Below the pieces are notes generated by a model. It was not told the origin of the DNA, did not search any database, and was given only the letters and a program-made list of their open reading frames with translations. A program made the position numbers and the translations under genes. Below are positions 14,927 through 17,336 of a stretch of 17,336 nucleotides of DNA, one piece after another. Each line of letters begins with the position of its first letter. The first letter of the stretch is position 1. Location of the stretch: assembly GCA_030622125.1 (NCBI GenBank), contig JAUXGM010000033.1:1-17336 (forward strand), read 5' to 3'. This stretch comes from a bacterium (lineage in GTDB: Bacteria; AUK180).

Positions 14927-16576
14927 ATGGAAAAGATAGTTGAATGTGTACCAAATTTTTCCGAAGGAATTGATCTTCAAAAGATCGAGGAGATCAAAAA
15001 GGCAATATTATCCGTTAATGATATTGTTCTTCTTGATGTTGATCCGGGAGCAGCAACGAATAGAACGGTAGTAACCTTTGTCGGTCAACCGGAAGCGGTG
15101 GGTGAAGCTGCATTTAGAGCAATAAAAAAAGCGAGTGAGGTTATTGATATGTCAACCCATAAAGGTGAGCACCCGAGAATGGGAGCAACCGATGTTTGTC
15201 CATTTGTACCTGTTGCAAATATGAATATGGATGAAACAGTAGAACTTTCAAGAAAGGTTGCCGAAAGGGTTGGGGAGGAACTGAATATTCCCGTTTTTTT
15301 ATATGAATACTCTGCAATTAAAAAGGAGAACAGATCCCTGGCACACATTCGTGAAGGTGAATATGAAAAAATGGAAGAAAAGTTAAAGAGAGAAGATTTT
15401 AATCCGGATTTCGGACCCAAAAAATTTCATAAGGAAGCGGGAGTGACCGCTATCGGTGCAAGAGAATTCCTTATTGCATACAACCTCAATTTAAATACAA
15501 AAAATGTCAAAATAGCGAACAAAATAGCAAAGGAAATAAGAGAAAAAGGTAAGGTTATAAAACAAAAAGATGGAACAAAAAAACAAGTTCCGGGACTTTT
15601 GAAGTCGGTCAGGGCAGTCGGATGGTATATTGATGAATACGGTATAGCACAGATATCCGTTAACCTTATAAACTACAAGATAACTCCTCTTTGGAAACTT
15701 TTTGAGACAGCGGTAATGGTGGCGGAAAAACATGGAATACGAATTACGGGAAGTGAACTGGTTGGACTTATGCCGCTTCAGGCATTAAAAGAGACGGGTG
15801 AGCATTTTTTACATAAAGCAGGAAATATGAGAGGAATACCTGAAAAGACGGTTCTTGATATTGCCGTAAGATCTCTTGGACTTTCCGAACTTTATCAATT
15901 TAACCTTTCCGATAAGGTAATTGAATATAAAATAGCAAAAAGAGGAATCTTGACCTCATTAAGTCTTAATGATTTTAATAATGAGCTTTCATCTGATTCA
16001 CCTGCACCGGGTGGGGGTTCCGTTGCTGCACTTTCCGGTTCAATATCGGCTTCATTGGTTTCAATGGTAGCAAATCTTACTTTTGGAAAAAAGAAATATC
16101 AAAATGGCTGGAAAAAGGCTGAAGAAATTGGAATGAAGGCACAGAAAATAAAAGACGAAATAATGAAGATCGTTGATAGCGACACCGAACTTTTTAATGA
16201 TTATATGACGGCAAGAAAACTTCCAAAAGGGACACTCGAACAAAAAACATTAAGGAAAGAGAAAATAGAAGAGGCATCAATAAAGATAACAGAATCACCG
16301 TTGGGTCTTCTTAGAAAACTTTCAGAACTCCCAAATATTTTAATAATTATTGCTAAAAAAGGTAATCAGAATTCTATTTCCGATGTTGGCGTTGCCGCTT
16401 CAATGTTGAGAAGTGCAAGTGAGGGTGCCTATCTGAATGTTTTGATAAATCTTCCGTCAATTGAAAACAAAGAACTGCAAAGACAATTCAAAGAGGAAGC
16501 GGAAATACTTTACAAAAAACTTATTACCGCATCAAATAGTGTTTATAGAAAGATATTAAAAAATCTCAAACAATAG
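14927..16576 (+). CDS. ftcD: Bifunctional glutamate formimidoyltransferase / formimidoyl-THF cyclodeaminase
   Basis: The first half moves the formimino group from formiminoglutamate (from histidine breakdown) to tetrahydrofolate. The second half cyclises the product to methenyl-THF with release of ammonia. The transferase occupies about 1-325, with VPNFSEG (8-14), DVDPGAATNRTVVTF (37-51) and HKGEHPRMGATDVCPF (78-93). His82 falls at the number of the catalytic His of the mammalian enzyme. The cyclodeaminase (about 340-549) has SDSPAPGGGSVAALSGSISA (356-375), the folate-binding glycine loop. At 549 residues it has the size of the animal-type fusion, and both halves look intact. The rest of the Hut pathway is not in the window. 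The cytoplasmic product probably feeds one-carbon units during amino-acid fermentation. The stop overlaps the next start by one base. Confidence 0.95.
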   Translation: MEKIVECVPNFSEGIDLQKIEEIKKAILSVNDIVLLDVDPGAATNRTVVTFVGQPEAVGEAAFRAIKKASEVIDMSTHKGEHPRMGATDVCPFVPVANMNMDETVELSRKVAERVGEELNIPVFLYEYSAIKKENRSLAHIREGEYEKMEEKLKREDFNPDFGPKKFHKEAGVTAIGAREFLIAYNLNLNTKNVKIANKIAKEIREKGKVIKQKDGTKKQVPGLLKSVRAVGWYIDEYGIAQISVNLINYKITPLWKLFETAVMVAEKHGIRITGSELVGLMPLQALKETGEHFLHKAGNMRGIPEKTVLDIAVRSLGLSELYQFNLSDKVIEYKIAKRGILTSLSLNDFNNELSSDSPAPGGGSVAALSGSISASLVSMVANLTFGKKKYQNGWKKAEEIGMKAQKIKDEIMKIVDSDTELFNDYMTARKLPKGTLEQKTLRKEKIEEASIKITESPLGLLRKLSELPNILIIIAKKGNQNSISDVGVAASMLRSASEGAYLNVLINLPSIENKELQRQFKEEAEILYKKLITASNSVYRKILKNLKQ

Positions 16577-17178
16577 TGAGTTCATTCAAAAAGATACTGT
16601 TGCCTTCCATTCTCATTTTGTTTCTCGGATGTTCTTATGAAAATACACAGTTAAAAAAAAAGAGCGCGGAGTTCAACCTTTTTGCACTTGCAATTGCACC
16701 GACAGAGGATATAAATAATGAATTACCGATCATTGATGTCAGTGGAACTATATTCGATTACCTTTATAAAAATACATCATCCAAATTGATTAGAAAGGGT
16801 GCCGTCAATGATTTTTTGAAAAAGAACAACATTAATATTTTCCAATTGCGGGGTATTAAGATAAGGAACAGGATTTCTTTTTTTACCGGTAGCGATTATA
16901 TTCTATTGAACAAAATTGAAAAAAAGATCTATACTACGGAAAAAAGCGAAGGAAAACTTGCCGAGATTGTCTGCACAATCACTATATCCGGTGAGATCAT
17001 TGATATAAAAAACGATAAGGTAATGGCAAAAGCAGAAGGCACCGGAAATTTCAGGAGGGTTAAAATGCTTACAAGGTTTCCTTACTATCTTGAAATAACA
17101 CCGGTAAAACAAAAGATCATTTCAGAAACCGCAAATGCCGCTGCTTTGAATATGGTAAAGAGGTTGATAAGGGAATAA
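16576..17178 (+). CDS. CsgG/LpoB-like lipoprotein (tentative)
   Basis: The start is GTG in a TAGTG overlap with the ftcD stop, with no clear Shine-Dalgarno, so translation is probably coupled. An N-terminal signal with lipobox LFLGC places the lipid-bearing Cys at residue 19. The mature part (about 180 residues) has the pattern of the CsgG/LpoB/TolB-N-like fold. It includes a segment with GSDYILLNKIEKKIY, a beta strand pair EIVCTITISGEIIDIKNDKVMAKAEGTG, and a terminal helix ETANAAALNMVKRLIRE that resembles the end of such proteins. Members act in outer-membrane secretion or activate peptidoglycan synthases. The family call rests on pattern only. The last codons and stop run into an 8-bp tandem repeat. 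Confidence 0.75.
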   Translation: MSSFKKILLPSILILFLGCSYENTQLKKKSAEFNLFALAIAPTEDINNELPIIDVSGTIFDYLYKNTSSKLIRKGAVNDFLKKNNINIFQLRGIKIRNRISFFTGSDYILLNKIEKKIYTTEKSEGKLAEIVCTITISGEIIDIKNDKVMAKAEGTGNFRRVKMLTRFPYYLEITPVKQKIISETANAAALNMVKRLIRE

Positions 17179-17218
17179 GGGAATAAGAAAATAAGGAAGT
17201 AAGGGAATAAGAAAATAA
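17163..17218. repeat. 8-bp tandem repeat, consensus GGGAATAA
   Basis: Octamers GTTGATAA, GGGAATAA, GGGAATAA, GAAAATAA, GGAAGTAA, GGGAATAA and GAAAATAA follow one another in register. A higher-order 24-bp period is visible (17179-17198 equals 17203-17222). The lipoprotein stop codon TAA (17176-17178) is part of the second octamer. Every unit ends in TAA, so in any frame a stop recurs each 24 bp. Confidence 0.85.
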
Positions 17219-17270
17219 GGAAAACAATATTAAATTCCGAAAAGCCATAAAAGAGGGACATTACCGAATA

Positions 17271-17303
17271 CAATTGACAATGGACAATGGGCAATTGACA
17301 ATG
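17271..17303. repeat. Short CAATTGACAATG tandem repeat
   Basis: CAATTGACAATG occurs at 17271-17282 and 17292-17303, separated by a partial unit GACAATGGG. Such strings are common slippage-type intergenic repeats. The remaining spacer 17219-17336 shows no gene, promoter pair or hairpin that I can support. Confidence 0.7.
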
Positions 17304-17336
17304 AAAAAAAGACAAATACAAACTCAGAAAACAAGC

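Overview
The window is AT-rich and densely coded. It holds 12 protein genes and one tRNA in three same-direction blocks. The gene content suggests an uncultured anaerobic bacterium with a Gram-negative-type envelope. The clues are an Lnt-like acyltransferase, a lipobox lipoprotein, a cobalamin-mutase-type MutL protein, and a fused formimidoyltransferase-cyclodeaminase, which fits amino-acid (histidine/glutamate) fermentation. I cannot name the phylum from sequence alone.

Left end (1-3030). A cluster of REP-like hairpins built on a GGGAC/GTCCC core (1-228) runs into the 3' end of an unusually long MutL/GlmL-family ATPase gene (203-2788, minus). That gene has an apparently leaderless promoter. 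Behind it is a roughly 196-bp MITE/BIME-like element (2832-3027) with 20-bp inverted ends carrying the same GGGAC core. Its right end supplies the stop codon of the next gene.

Minus-strand operon 1 (3012-7606). A near-consensus sigma70-type promoter drives tRNA-Arg(CCU). Only 9 nt later begins an HD-GYP/TPR signalling protein. It is followed tightly by a conserved protein of unknown function, a two-TM prohibitin/SPFH protein, and a membrane protein with a nitrilase-like domain (Lnt-like) that looks C-terminally truncated by the repeat element. This may be a c-di-nucleotide/envelope module.

Minus-strand operon 2 (7657-12598). The genes are yebC, an EF-G2-type translational GTPase, ruvC, ruvA and ruvB, linked by 1-8 nt overlaps or a 2-nt gap and preceded by a TTGAAA-N17-TATAAT promoter. 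The EF-G2 gene inserted between yebC and ruvC is unusual.

Right block (12617-17178). Back-to-back promoters in a 132-bp divergent spacer drive a secreted VIT-VWA protein (minus) and ftcD (plus). ftcD overlaps by one base a CsgG/LpoB-like lipoprotein. The right edge carries an 8-bp tandem repeat, which contains the lipoprotein stop codon, and a second short repeat.

I found no defence system, CRISPR array, integrase or transposase gene. The most unusual material is the repeat-rewritten gene ends, the extended MutL protein, and the tRNA-HD-GYP-SPFH operon.
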